A stretch of DNA of 64,000 nucleotides from RBG-16-64-13 sp963718375 (GCA_963718375.1 CAVQZD010000008.1:18219-82218); one strand, 5' to 3'. Positions 24,358-33,764 are shown, numbered from the stretch's first letter. Numbers and translations are program-made. The notes: generated from the letters alone by a model not told the origin.

Positions 24358-25610
24358 AGCAGGCCGGAATTCGGACAGTCGGCATGGTTGGGCTCTCTGT
24401 CCATGGTTGCGCACCTTGACTTCATCGCAAGCGGCTGGCTACTGGGGATGGCAAGCGAGCCAAGCACTGCGAACATCAGCCAGTTGATCTTGAGCGAGTA
24501 GCCTATGTAGGCGACCTCGAGCGCAAGCATCAGAAGCACAATCAAGATGGCCTCGAATCTGACCCATGGTTGTCTTCTGCGATGGCGAACAGCGGCCACC
24601 AATAGGGACACGGGGACGAGGTAGTAGAGGACGAGGCCGATGATCCCGTAGTTCGCGAGCAGTTCCGTGTAGTTGCTGTGTGAGTACTTCAACGCGACGC
24701 TCATCAAAGAGTATTGTCCAGCACCCTCACCTATGATGGGGCTCTGCCGCCAGACCGTCACGGCGTCACTCATGAGTAGCTCTCTCTCAGAGTACGAGAA
24801 CTCTCCAGTCTCGAACACTTGTTGGAGTCTACCTAGACTTTCAACCGAGCTGACCTCTTGCCAAAGAGCAGAAGGGCCGATGCCAACGAGAATTACCGCG
24901 CAGATAAGCACAACCGCGAGCCCCGGCAACAGGGCCCACAGCCTCCCACGAGGGAGGTTCCTTATGCCTAACGCGGCAAGCCAGACAAGCGCTGCCGCCA
25001 AGAAGAACAGGGTCTTTCGACTGCCTGTATAGAGAAAGGCGACTGTCACGAGCCCGAGCCCGGCCAAGTGCATCCATCTTGGTAGACGTGTCGTGCATGA
25101 CCAAATGACGACAGCCGCAAAACATAGGAGTAGGGCGAGGTTGTTGGGGTGCCCGGCTATACCGTAGGCCCTCCCATCAAGGCCAGTCGCGAGTATCTGA
25201 GGAAGCGCGGACAACACAAGTATCGTAGAACCGACCAGCATGGCCCAAGGGACTACCTTGTGTGAAAGTCCGTTTCGGTAAGCCATCCATACTCCGGTGC
25301 CCCCGAGGATGGCAGAAAACACCCAGCTGACCTCAAGCATCGCCTCCGAGGAGAAATCACTCCATATCAACGAGAGCAGCACATATAACATGAAGACCCA
25401 GGGCAGCCTCTGGTGCCAAGTGCTCGACAGCCGTACCTGTCGATGTTGAGCTAGCAGCAGCACCCAAAGCAGCGCCGCCAGCACGATGCAGGCGCGAGAG
25501 TAGGTCTTGACCGAGTCCAGGGTGAACACTGCGAGAACATAGAGAAAGACAGTCGTGGCTATGAGGCGATCAAGTGTACGGGTGGCGGTGGCTGGACGCT
25601 GCCTGGCCAT
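24354..25610 (-). CDS. O-antigen polymerase/ligase family protein (Wzy)
   Basis: This polytopic protein of about 418 residues has 11 or so membrane helices and a Wzy_C-type loop (ERELLMSDAVTVWRQSPIIG, EGAGQYSLMSVALKYSHSNYTELLANYGIIGL). The His-x-Asn-Tyr motif after the loop is typical of the O-antigen ligase superfamily. Its place between the Wzx flippase, the glycosyltransferases and the initiating transferase makes it the best candidate polymerase for this operon's repeat unit. The ATG at 25610 shares a base with the upstream stop (TGATG). Its stop overlaps the next gene's TTG. Confidence 0.86.
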   Translation of the reverse strand: MARQRPATATRTLDRLIATTVFLYVLAVFTLDSVKTYSRACIVLAALLWVLLLAQHRQVRLSSTWHQRLPWVFMLYVLLSLIWSDFSSEAMLEVSWVFSAILGGTGVWMAYRNGLSHKVVPWAMLVGSTILVLSALPQILATGLDGRAYGIAGHPNNLALLLCFAAVVIWSCTTRLPRWMHLAGLGLVTVAFLYTGSRKTLFFLAAALVWLAALGIRNLPRGRLWALLPGLAVVLICAVILVGIGPSALWQEVSSVESLGRLQQVFETGEFSYSERELLMSDAVTVWRQSPIIGEGAGQYSLMSVALKYSHSNYTELLANYGIIGLVLYYLVPVSLLVAAVRHRRRQPWVRFEAILIVLLMLALEVAYIGYSLKINWLMFAVLGSLAIPSSQPLAMKSRCATMDREPNHADCPNSGLL

Positions 25611-26908
25611 CAGCAAGCTCGCTTTCGGCAAGCATCGACGAGAGCCCGGTCAAAGGCGGCTCCAAGCAACTCCCAAGAGTAGATGTTCGCGGCGGCGAAG
25701 GAAGACTTCAGTTCGCCCCCGCAGACCTTGGTGATGAAGTCAGCGATCTGTTCGACCTGATCTCCCGTGAATGCCCGGCCGGCGTCTGCCTCGTCAACCA
25801 CGCGGCGCGCGTCGCTTCCTGGGGGCGCGATAAGAAGTACAGGGGTCCTCAGACCGAGGGGTTCGAATAGCTTTCCGGGGATTATCGCGCGGTGTTCGGG
25901 GCTGGCTGACGGATAGACTGTTGTGATGACGACCGCAGCTTTCGCTGTCTTGGTGGCCTCGAGTACTCTAGCCCTCTGGGTCTGACCGTGCAGAATCACC
26001 GAGTCAGCCACACCCAGCATCTCCGCCTCCTCCTGAACCTCTCTGTTATTCAGACCGTAGTAGTGAAGCTGAGGGCAGTCGGGCGCACCGCGTAGCTCCT
26101 TAAGAGCCTGCAATATGGGGGTCAATGTCCTGTCAGGCGGGTAGAGGATACCAGCGTACACGACAGCCGGCGCGGTGTCTGAAGCCGCCCGCACGGACGA
26201 GCACTCCTCAGCGTCATACCCGTTTGTGATCACCACCATCCGTTTAGAGGAGCCCAACCACTGGGCCATTATCTCCATCGCTCCCCAAGATACGAAGACT
26301 ACTTTGGAGGCGTGTACCAACCACGTACGCTCGGCCAGGCGCAGTGGCCAGAAAGGCCCCTTCTGATGCGGACCGAACTGCCACAAGTCGCGGTAGTCAA
26401 GCACATACGGGCATCGTAGACGACGGGCCAGTCGGTTGGCGATGCCGAAACTGAAGAAGGGTGAGCCGGTCGCGAGGACCACGTCAATATCACCGGGCTT
26501 CAAGTCGCGACAGGCCTTCAGAGCGGGCCTTACCCAGCCAACTCCGTTGTCGATGCGCAGGAGGCGGACTACGGTGGCGAGCGCTTTAGCGACTAGAGGT
26601 AGGCGCGTGCGCAGCCGTGACTCCATGCCCCAATAGCAGAAGGCGGAATCAAGACCTGTGTAGCGGATGCGGACTCCCTGCCTGGTCAAGAGTTCGACTC
26701 TTGGGTCGTCAGACTTCAGACGAAGAAATGCAGGGTCGATGGTCACCACTTCGACTTGCCAACCCGCTTTCTGCAGATACTTGGCCAAGTTGCCCGTTCT
26801 GACGGCGCCGCTGCTTGTTCTTGGCGGGAAAGGCATGGCCAGGAACAGCACTCGACCGCGGACCGGCTGTTCATCGGCAGAGAGTTGTGGCTGGACCGAC
26901 TCATGCAT
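25610..26908 (-). CDS. Glycosyltransferase (GT-B fold)
   Basis: This protein of about 432 residues starts near MHESVQPQ. A GT-B N-terminal domain follows (GRVLFLAMPFPPRTSSGAVR, GNLAKYLQKAGWQVEVVTID), and the C-terminal domain has VVYAGILYPPDRTLTPILQA, SVILHGQTQRARVLEATKTA and IIPGKLFEPLGLRTPVLLI. The latter resembles the GT4-type E-x7-E region but with Lys-Leu-Phe-Glu-Pro, as in several capsule glycosyltransferases. The ATG at 26908 shares a base with the flippase stop (TGATG), so the upstream open extension is not used. The sugar specificity is not visible. Confidence 0.84.
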   Translation of the reverse strand: MHESVQPQLSADEQPVRGRVLFLAMPFPPRTSSGAVRTGNLAKYLQKAGWQVEVVTIDPAFLRLKSDDPRVELLTRQGVRIRYTGLDSAFCYWGMESRLRTRLPLVAKALATVVRLLRIDNGVGWVRPALKACRDLKPGDIDVVLATGSPFFSFGIANRLARRLRCPYVLDYRDLWQFGPHQKGPFWPLRLAERTWLVHASKVVFVSWGAMEIMAQWLGSSKRMVVITNGYDAEECSSVRAASDTAPAVVYAGILYPPDRTLTPILQALKELRGAPDCPQLHYYGLNNREVQEEAEMLGVADSVILHGQTQRARVLEATKTAKAAVVITTVYPSASPEHRAIIPGKLFEPLGLRTPVLLIAPPGSDARRVVDEADAGRAFTGDQVEQIADFITKVCGGELKSSFAAANIYSWELLGAAFDRALVDACRKRAC

Positions 26909-28557
26909 CAAGCGTCGCCCCCGAGACCCGTATGCCGTCTGCGCACTCTCCGTAGGGCTTGAACCAGGGCGCCGCGGTCTGTCCTGTCGAGTCCGAACCT
27001 GAGCATGTAGATGCCGTGCAGCAGGTAGGCTACAGCGAAGGCAGCGATCAGGCCGGCCGCGGAAGAGCCTGCTCCAAATACCCATGATGCCAGAAGAATC
27101 GCCGCAGCCGGCAGGCAGTGCGCCAGCGGGATAACCATGCTATTCAGGAAGAAGTCCCGCAAACGGACTCCAAGTAGACGGGCCGTATAGAAGGGCCAGA
27201 ACAGTATATTGCTGGCGGCAGCCATGAGTGCGACTCCAGCCGCGACGCCGATAATGCCCATGTCAAACGCAACCACAAAGAGTATTGAGAGGCCCACGCC
27301 GGCGGCACCGAATGCCAACGTCACTGTGTTGTTGAGGGCGGCCTTTCCGAATGCCGTCGGTACACTCCGACTGCCTACCTGGGTGAGCTGTACGATCATG
27401 GCACTGCCCAGCACTGAGAAGAGGATTCCGAAGGCCTCATAATCCGGACTGTCGAGATACAGGGCAAGGACTTGGGACCCGAACAGCATCAGGAATATCA
27501 GTGCCGGCACGGCCAGCGCGACCGTGACACGATTTGCTCTGTAGATGATCCTCGCCATCCGGGCGATGTCACCCGTGGCATGGAGTACGGTGGCAGCAGG
27601 GTTGACAACACTGATACCGAGCGACCCGAGGAAGTAGGTCTGCATGAGGATCGCAGCCACGACCGAGTACCCGGTGACCAGAGTGGGGTCAAGAAGCTTG
27701 TTGATGACGATGCTATCCATCCTCCAATAGAGCAGGGTAGCCAGACTGCCCACGAGCAGCCAGCCGCTGAAAGCATTCACCCTAAGTAGGGTACGCCAGT
27801 CAAAGGTGCTCCATCTGACCCTCTGCCAAGGGACGACACGGCGGGCGAGGCGCCAGGTGATAAGCGCCGCCGCGGCTTCGACAACCAGGTATGTTCCGGA
27901 GACCCAGACGAGGCTCGGAGTGAATACTGTGAAGGCCAAGACAATGAGGATTGCCCGCAGAATCGTGAGTGCTATCTCTCTTGCATTGATCGCCACATAC
28001 TGTTGGGCGGCGTTGAGACCTGCTTGGAACGCGCTTGCAGGGACTCTCGCAACACCGGCGATGCCGGCCAGGAGCATGGACCATCTCGCAGCGCTTGTCA
28101 TACCCGAGGGCACTTCAAAAATGCGTTCGAAGAACGCCGCGAAGACAAGGGCAATGACCAGGTAAACGAGACTAGCTACGATAAGGGCAGCGAATACGCT
28201 CGTAGTCACACGCTCTACTTCTTCGATTTCCCTGCGGCCCAGCGCATGGGCGATGAATCGGCTGGCGCCTCCGCTGACAGCCACGGGCACCAAGGCCGCG
28301 AAGGTCGTCACGGTCACTATCACCGGCCACACCGAGTACTCAGTCCTACCCAGGGTTCTTATCACGTAGCCTTGGAGGAACAACATGACGAGCAGTACGA
28401 CGCCGTGTCTCGTGTAGTTGGACGCTGCGTTGGTGAAAATGCGCCGCCGACTCACAGTGGTGACTGCATCCAGCCTTGGGTCTGAAGAATCATCGGGTGA
28501 TTCGGGAACCAAGGAGGGCAGACCATCATCGTCCAGTGCGTCGCCGTTCTTGCGCAT
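26908..28557 (-). CDS. Wzx-type oligosaccharide flippase
   Basis: This 549-residue protein has a hydrophilic N-terminus of about 35 residues, then 14 or so membrane helices in the MATE/MOP-superfamily pattern (TNAASNYTRHGVVLLVMLFLQ, IRTLGRTEYSVWPVIVTV, SGGASRFIAHALGRRE). Wzx proteins flip undecaprenyl-pyrophosphate-linked repeat units to the outer face of the membrane for polymerisation by Wzy. It begins 12 bases after the ATP-grasp gene and overlaps the next glycosyltransferase start by one base, so it is firmly in the operon. Confidence 0.9.
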   Translation of the reverse strand: MRKNGDALDDDGLPSLVPESPDDSSDPRLDAVTTVSRRRIFTNAASNYTRHGVVLLVMLFLQGYVIRTLGRTEYSVWPVIVTVTTFAALVPVAVSGGASRFIAHALGRREIEEVERVTTSVFAALIVASLVYLVIALVFAAFFERIFEVPSGMTSAARWSMLLAGIAGVARVPASAFQAGLNAAQQYVAINAREIALTILRAILIVLAFTVFTPSLVWVSGTYLVVEAAAALITWRLARRVVPWQRVRWSTFDWRTLLRVNAFSGWLLVGSLATLLYWRMDSIVINKLLDPTLVTGYSVVAAILMQTYFLGSLGISVVNPAATVLHATGDIARMARIIYRANRVTVALAVPALIFLMLFGSQVLALYLDSPDYEAFGILFSVLGSAMIVQLTQVGSRSVPTAFGKAALNNTVTLAFGAAGVGLSILFVVAFDMGIIGVAAGVALMAAASNILFWPFYTARLLGVRLRDFFLNSMVIPLAHCLPAAAILLASWVFGAGSSAAGLIAAFAVAYLLHGIYMLRFGLDRTDRGALVQALRRVRRRHTGLGGDA

Positions 28558-28569
28558 CAGGCTGCCTTG

Positions 28570-29643
28570 CTACGTTTGCCTGGAGGCTTTGCGTAGAGCC
28601 CAGTCGACCCACAATTCCTGAGGCATGACCGAACCCTCCAGATACCGCAGCGAGTCGTTCGAGTCAAGGAAGAAGTGACCAGGGGCATCGGCCAACGCCG
28701 TGTCGATGTAGCCGTACGAGATCTCGACGATCAAGAATCTACCCTCATGAAACAGGAGGTCATATGCCATCGAGTCAAAAGCGAACCGGCGATTCAGAGA
28801 GATACAGTATCTAAGAGCAGCCTCGGGCACCGGTGTCGCGTAGTCGATCAGACCGCTGCCGCTTGCCCGGAAGTCATTCCGCCTATTGCGTCTCCAGAAG
28901 CCAAAGGCGTGACTGTCACCGATCACAGTCACCCTGAGATCGGCGTCATTGCCAGGGATGAACTCCTGCCAGTAGGCTACCGCGTGACGTTCCGAACTCG
29001 TCAGTCTCTCCGTCAGCTTAGGCCAGAACCAGGCGTGCAGAGGGGCAGTTACCGCGCGCATGACCAGATTCGGGTAGTGGGCCTTATGTCTCATGTACTT
29101 CTCATGGAAGAACAGTCGATCAAGCCACAGGTGTGCTGCGCGAGGGCCTTTGATAAGGCGGACATTCGTGCTGCTTGCCCCATACGAGCGCTTGGCGACT
29201 ATCGGGTAGGGGGCCTCATCCAACACTCGGTCAGCCTCGTCGTAGTCGAAGCTGACGAAGGTTCTTGGGGTAGGTATCTCGTAGCGAGTGAACAGGTAGC
29301 TTTGTGCCACCTTGCTATCGTATGACCAGACGGTGTTGTGGCCGGGCATTACGGTCTTCTCAAGTACCCGCTCCATGAAGTAGATCTTGTCTTTGTAGTG
29401 CCCTGCGGACTGCGGTCCGATGAAGCGGCCCCTCCAGAGCACCAGGTCGAAAGGCTCCACATACTTCTGCCAATCGGACGAGTCCAAGTCGATGATCGAG
29501 TAATCGAGCGCCGAGCCGCTATCGACTCTGCTCTGGAGGGCAGCCGCCAGTTCGTGATGCCATAGTCCCCGGCCTACAGCTACCCTAAGGACGTGTTCGG
29601 GGTCTGAGCTTCGCGCACTCCGGGCGCGAGAGGGTTCAGTCAA
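28570..29643 (-). CDS. ATP-grasp family enzyme in polysaccharide operon
   Basis: This 357-residue protein has the ATP-grasp layout: an N-terminal Rossmann-like region with WRGRF, a middle segment HNTVWSYDSKVAQSYLFTRY-EIPTP, and the phosphate-binding loop PIVAKRSYGASSTNV. It also has an EFIPGNDADLRVTVIG segment and the Mg-binding end YDLLFHEGRFLIVEISYG. RimK/YheC/D-Ala-D-Ala-ligase relatives couple ATP to carboxylate-amine ligation. Within a capsule operon it could attach an amino acid to a uronic acid of the repeat unit, but that is inference. The TTG start at 29643 is supported by GGAAGGA six bases upstream. The final Mg-binding pair reads E-x-S, where E-x-N is more usual. Confidence 0.78.
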   Translation of the reverse strand: MTEPSRARSARSSDPEHVLRVAVGRGLWHHELAAALQSRVDSGSALDYSIIDLDSSDWQKYVEPFDLVLWRGRFIGPQSAGHYKDKIYFMERVLEKTVMPGHNTVWSYDSKVAQSYLFTRYEIPTPRTFVSFDYDEADRVLDEAPYPIVAKRSYGASSTNVRLIKGPRAAHLWLDRLFFHEKYMRHKAHYPNLVMRAVTAPLHAWFWPKLTERLTSSERHAVAYWQEFIPGNDADLRVTVIGDSHAFGFWRRNRRNDFRASGSGLIDYATPVPEAALRYCISLNRRFAFDSMAYDLLFHEGRFLIVEISYGYIDTALADAPGHFFLDSNDSLRYLEGSVMPQELWVDWALRKASRQT

Positions 29644-29697
29644 GATGGGTCCTTCCGATGACAGTCGAACTTGTCGGCAGATTCTAGCAGCCCACTG

Positions 29698-31098
29698 CTA
29701 TTGGCCTGAGCCTGCACCATCTGAATCACTCAGAGCATCCTTGACGGTCGACTGCACAAGGGGAATGTTTAGAACGTAGAAGCCCTGTTCGTTCTTTCCT
29801 ACCGTGTACTCCGGAGGGGCGAAACCGATCTCGACGGTCTCTCCAGTCCTCAGCTGAGGCCAGGCGCGAACGAGTGTCTGCAAAGCTTCGGCCGGCACGT
29901 CCGTGACTAGACTGCGCTTGATGGCCGAGGCGATGGCCGGGAACCGAGAGACCATCTTCAGAGCTCCCGTCTGATCTAGAAGCGCGGCTATCACCATGCG
30001 CTGTCTCCCCATCCTCGCGAAATCGGTCTGCGTGTCTCTGGAACGGGCGAAGGTCAGGGCCTCTATTCCGTCCATGTGGTGCGTTCCGGCGGGGATCACG
30101 TACATGCGTCGCTCATCCTGCGCGGTCATTCGAGGGACGTTGACCCATAGATCCACCTGAACGTCGATCGTGACGCCGCCGAAACCGTCGATCAAGTCAC
30201 GCAACCCCTCGATGTTGACCACCGCATAGTAGTCCACGTCTAAGCCCAAGATATTGCTCGCGACCTCTCGCAGGACGGCCGCTCCAACATCTCTCTCGCT
30301 GGAGTCTGACTCAGCCTGCCTGGTCGCGACAGAGTAGAGATAGCCGATCGGCTTGACGTAAGGAGTCTTACCTATGGTGGAGGCGTAGACTCCCTCCAGC
30401 GGAAGGTCGCCCGTCTCTCTCGGGATCCCGAAGAGGGCTACCTTTCCGGTCTCTAGATCGAGGCTGACTACCATGATGCTGTCCGCCCTCTTCCCCACCC
30501 TTCGGTAGCCCGCATCAGTTCCAAGGAGGAGCACCGTAAGCCGTGAGTCATCAAGTGCTTCAGCCAAGTCCTCGGACTGACCGTCACTAAGCACGTTCGT
30601 CACGAGATCGTAGGAGGCGTAGGTGTAGTAGCCGACAGCCGCATGCGGCCCAACCGTGAAGAGGACCAATGCCACCAGGCCGGCTGCCAAAATGGCGCGA
30701 CGCGACGCTCTAGGTGCTCCTGACGGTATTGTCGGTTGCGGCGCCAAATAGGCGTCAAGGGCCGCGTAGAGCCGGAATACCACCAGCACAAGGTTCAAGA
30801 AGAAGAATATGGCGAGCGCTCTTGGGTTGACTACCCACGCTAATACGCCCCATGTGCCCTGCGCCGCGACCATGATCGCGCAGGCGAGCATCAGTGCAAG
30901 TGACGAGTAGAGCATGACGAGCCCGCTTCGACGGTCTCCGCGACTGAGCTGTCCGGTGCCTGGAAGCAAGGCGGATGAGAACGCTCTCATCAGTGGTCTG
31001 GCGCCGATGTAGCGCCACAACTGTGCCAGTGGAGTGAGACTCTTCGTGGTCAGCCCCCCGTCTATCCCGATTGACTGCTTATGGTACACCGCCGTCAT
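29698..31098 (-). CDS. LytR-CpsA-Psr (LCP) family glycopolymer transferase
   Basis: This 466-residue protein has three N-terminal membrane helices (about 55-80, 85-110 and 130-155) followed by the extracytoplasmic LCP domain: LLLGTDAGYRRVGKRADSIMV, FGIPRETGDLP, GVTIDVQVDLWVNVP, and GIEALTFARSRD with FARMGRQRMVI. LCP enzymes transfer undecaprenyl-pyrophosphate-linked glycans to peptidoglycan, fixing capsule or teichoic-type polymers to the wall. The usual PRD motif reads PRE here. As first gene of the long minus-strand operon, it fits a role in attaching the operon's polymer. It is divergent from the gene at 31219. Confidence 0.9.
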   Translation of the reverse strand: MTAVYHKQSIGIDGGLTTKSLTPLAQLWRYIGARPLMRAFSSALLPGTGQLSRGDRRSGLVMLYSSLALMLACAIMVAAQGTWGVLAWVVNPRALAIFFFLNLVLVVFRLYAALDAYLAPQPTIPSGAPRASRRAILAAGLVALVLFTVGPHAAVGYYTYASYDLVTNVLSDGQSEDLAEALDDSRLTVLLLGTDAGYRRVGKRADSIMVVSLDLETGKVALFGIPRETGDLPLEGVYASTIGKTPYVKPIGYLYSVATRQAESDSSERDVGAAVLREVASNILGLDVDYYAVVNIEGLRDLIDGFGGVTIDVQVDLWVNVPRMTAQDERRMYVIPAGTHHMDGIEALTFARSRDTQTDFARMGRQRMVIAALLDQTGALKMVSRFPAIASAIKRSLVTDVPAEALQTLVRAWPQLRTGETVEIGFAPPEYTVGKNEQGFYVLNIPLVQSTVKDALSDSDGAGSGQ

Positions 31099-31218
31099 GC
31101 ACCGCGCGAGTGGGACACACGGCGCTCCCCGTGCAGGCTCGCGCTGAAGCGACCGCGATTACTCGTATGATATGTTACTGAACTGTCGGCCGAGCATCAC
31201 GTGTGAACGGGAGCGCCA
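31099..31218. promoter_or_regulatory. Divergent intergenic region between LCP and anchored-protein genes
   Basis: This 120-base gap must hold the promoter of the long minus-strand polysaccharide operon and that of the plus-strand pair. On the plus strand a TATGAT hexamer (31166-31171) is a reasonable -10 element, but no good -35 precedes it. I see no clear operator. Confidence 0.3.
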
Positions 31219-31794
31219 ATGAAGAGCCTCAAAGACCTCAGTACGAAGCACTACCTGATCATCGGTGCAGTCGTGCTGCTCGCGGTACTCCTAGTAGGCG
31301 GTGCCCTACTCATGCAGAGATCAGGGGGCGACCCGGAGGCAACGGAGGAAAGTACACAGACAAGCGTGGTAGCCGGAGGATCGTCAGGATCAGCCGGCGG
31401 TCCCGCCGCGGCTACCCAGCCGGCGGTACCGCAGACCGACCCTGTCCCTCTGGTCGATGTCGGCCAACCGCCCGAACGCACACTCGCGTTCATCAACGCG
31501 GACGATTTCTCCGCGGACTCCGAATACTTCGTGACTTTCGTGCCCTACGGAACAGCCGGGGGTTCGAGCGAGCTGATCATACAAGTGACCGAAAGCCAAC
31601 CCCGGGGCGAGATCGCGAAGCCTTTCGACTTCAATGGCCGCAATTTGCTCGTTGACACCACCATGCTGCCGACCGACTCTGTGACGCAGGGTGGCACCTA
31701 CACGGGCGTTCTGCGGCTGGTGAAGGAAGACAGCAGTCTGGCCGAGGGCGGTGTACTCAGCCCCAAGCTCATCGAGGCCTCTCCGGCCGAATAG
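31219..31794 (+). CDS. Uncharacterised membrane-anchored extracytoplasmic protein
   Basis: This 191-residue protein has a short basic N-terminus, one membrane helix (about 12-32: YLIIGAVVLLAVLLVGGALLM) and a Ser/Gly/Ala/Pro-rich linker (about 36-75). A small beta-rich domain of about 110 residues follows (TLAFINADDFSADSEYFVTF, SSELIIQVTESQPRGEI). I do not recognise the domain. The layout suggests a tethered extracytoplasmic protein. It lies 31 bases upstream of an O-antigen-ligase-like gene on the same strand and is divergent from the LCP gene, so a role in surface polymer assembly is plausible but unproven. Confidence 0.7.
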   Translation: MKSLKDLSTKHYLIIGAVVLLAVLLVGGALLMQRSGGDPEATEESTQTSVVAGGSSGSAGGPAAATQPAVPQTDPVPLVDVGQPPERTLAFINADDFSADSEYFVTFVPYGTAGGSSELIIQVTESQPRGEIAKPFDFNGRNLLVDTTMLPTDSVTQGGTYTGVLRLVKEDSSLAEGGVLSPKLIEASPAE

Positions 31795-31825
31795 CGTCGG
31801 TCGATCAGGTGAGCGGTCTGTCCGC

Positions 31826-33685
31826 ATGAGCGAGGCAGGCAAAGGCAGCGGCTTTGTGACGGCGGGCGTCGTAGGCGCCGCCGCGGTGGTGCCCCTCGCC
31901 TTCAATCCGTGGGGGTTCAATCCCTTCGGGCCTGCGAAGGTCTTCGTCTTGGCTGCATGTGCGTTGCTGGTGGCAATCGGTCTGGCACTGGCCAGCCGCC
32001 GCACGTCTGGGCTGGTCTCCGGACTGTGGACCTCCTGGATAGCCCGGTTCGTCCTCGCTCTGTGGTTCCTGATCATTCTCAGCACGATCGTCTCGATAGA
32101 CCCGCTTGGTTCGCTGTTCGGACACTACCCCGAATACAGTGGAGTCGTCACTTGGCTGGCGGTGACGACCATCTGGCTCGGGGCCGCCTCGCTTCGGCGG
32201 TCTATGGTTTGGCCTCTGGTGGCCCGCGCAGTATGTGTCTCTCTGCTGCTCGTCGGCCTCTGCGCACTCCTAGAGATGCTGGGCCTCGAACCATGGATGC
32301 TCAGGGAGACGGTAGGGCCGGCCAGGATCGGGAGTCTGCTCGGCAATCCCTCCAACCTTGGCGTGTACACGCTGCTCGTGATCCCGCTGGCATTTGAGAG
32401 AGTGCGCAAGGATAGGTCGCTGGGTTGGCGGATCACCGCCGCCGCGGCGTCGTTGGCCGGGTTGGCGATGTTGCTCCTGTCCGGCTCGCGCGGCGCATGG
32501 CTTGGGTTTCTGGTGTTGGCGCTCACGTGGATTGTGGCCGAATCTCGTCGTTGGAGGAAAGGGAACCGGCGACGCATGGTCGCTATTGCCATAACGGCGG
32601 CGGTTGTTGTCTCATTGACTGCGACCGTACTCGCGGTGCCACGCTTCAGAGAGCGGCTCGAACCCGCGAGTACAGCGACCATAGAGTGGCGCTTCATTGC
32701 CTGGGAGGCGGCCGGATCGGCAGCTCTTGACAGACCTCTGCTCGGCTGGGGTCCGGACAGCTTCCGCTCGGTCTACGTCTCGCACTGGCCCTCGGAGGTG
32801 CGGCCGGGCGCGGCTCACGCCACCGTAGTCGCCGACCCACACAATCCTGTCGCAAGTGCCGCTGTCTCTTTGGGCTTTGGGGGCGCCGCAGCACTACTGG
32901 GGCTGATCACGGCCGCCGCGTTGACATGCCACTCGAGGCTAAAGTCGCGCGATGACGACGATCTGGTGCCCGTCGCGCTTGCCACCGCGCTTGCAGGGGG
33001 ACTGGTCGCGCTCATGTTCCACTTCCTGACTCTTGATACGGCGGCCGTTCTGGCCGTACTTCTCGGGCTGCTGAGCGGAGGAAGCGCGGTCTCCGAGGAG
33101 AGTGCTGCGACCAAGTCGCACTCCCCTGCAAGGGTGGGCATGGGCATACTTGCGGTGGTTCTCGGGGTCGTCACGGTCGGCAGCGCTGGGCTGATCGTTG
33201 CGGACTCGATGATGCGCGGGGCTCTCACCTCGGCCGACCGCGTGCCCTGGACGACCGTGAAGGAGCGACTCAAAGTAGCCCAGACACTGGCCCCCTGGGA
33301 GCCTGCATTCGACTGGGCAACGGGCAAAGCGGCCGTGCGGGCGCTGGGGCGAGCAGACCACGACGAAGTCTATGCGGATGGGGTGGAAGCCCTGGAGGCG
33401 GTCGGCCACAGGATGCCGAGAGATCTTGAGGTCAAGTACGACCTAGCCTACTTGCGCCTGAGGGAAGGCATCGCGACGGGTGACAGGGACCTTCTGCAAG
33501 GGGCACGCGAGGTTTTCAAGGGACTGGTGGCGGCGGATGCGAACAACCCGACATATTGGAGCGCAAGTAGTCTTGCCAACGCTGCGCTCGGCGACATCGA
33601 GGAAGCGACGGCTGACATACGGACTGCACTCCTGCTGGCGCCTGATGATGCTACCTACCGCGGAATCCTTGAGCAGCTGGAGTAG
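31826..33685 (+). CDS. O-antigen ligase-like membrane protein with TPR-like C-terminus
   Basis: This protein of about 619 residues has 11 or so membrane helices. The ligase loop is TIEWRFIAWEAAGSAALDRP with LGWGPDSFRSVYVSHWPSE and a downstream VADPHNPVASAAVSLGFGGA, where the Asp-Pro-His-Asn motif is typical of the superfamily. A soluble C-terminal segment of about 150 residues ends in TPR-like helices (PTYWSASSLANAALGDIEEA). It is the third member of the superfamily in the window and matches the TPR-tailed architecture of the one at 18204-20450. I took the ATG at 31826 (MSEAGKG) as start. TPR-tailed members often glycosylate proteins or attach polymers rather than polymerise, so it may be a ligase. 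Confidence 0.83.
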   Translation: MSEAGKGSGFVTAGVVGAAAVVPLAFNPWGFNPFGPAKVFVLAACALLVAIGLALASRRTSGLVSGLWTSWIARFVLALWFLIILSTIVSIDPLGSLFGHYPEYSGVVTWLAVTTIWLGAASLRRSMVWPLVARAVCVSLLLVGLCALLEMLGLEPWMLRETVGPARIGSLLGNPSNLGVYTLLVIPLAFERVRKDRSLGWRITAAAASLAGLAMLLLSGSRGAWLGFLVLALTWIVAESRRWRKGNRRRMVAIAITAAVVVSLTATVLAVPRFRERLEPASTATIEWRFIAWEAAGSAALDRPLLGWGPDSFRSVYVSHWPSEVRPGAAHATVVADPHNPVASAAVSLGFGGAAALLGLITAAALTCHSRLKSRDDDDLVPVALATALAGGLVALMFHFLTLDTAAVLAVLLGLLSGGSAVSEESAATKSHSPARVGMGILAVVLGVVTVGSAGLIVADSMMRGALTSADRVPWTTVKERLKVAQTLAPWEPAFDWATGKAAVRALGRADHDEVYADGVEALEAVGHRMPRDLEVKYDLAYLRLREGIATGDRDLLQGAREVFKGLVAADANNPTYWSASSLANAALGDIEEATADIRTALLLAPDDATYRGILEQLE

Positions 33686-33701
33686 CCGCACGAGTCGAAA
33701 T

Positions 33702-33730
33702 TTGCTTTCGTCAAAGATACCTGGTATATG
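33702..33730 (+). promoter_or_regulatory. Putative promoter of the 2088-aa repeat protein
   Basis: TTGCTT and TATATG are separated by 17 bases, about 99 bases upstream of the ATG. An almost identical arrangement (TTGCCT, 17 bases, TATATA) lies upstream of the Rhs gene, which strengthens both calls. Confidence 0.45.
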
Positions 33731-33748
33731 AAAATGCGTTGGATCAGC

Positions 33749-33764
33749 AGAGTCCTTGGACTCT
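33749..33764 (+). other. Leader stem-loop
   Basis: A perfect inverted repeat AGAGTCC-TT-GGACTCT lies in the predicted 5' leader of the giant repeat-protein gene, about 20 bases after the -10 element. It has no T-run and is too early to be a terminator of the upstream gene with confidence. It may stabilise the leader. Confidence 0.4.
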
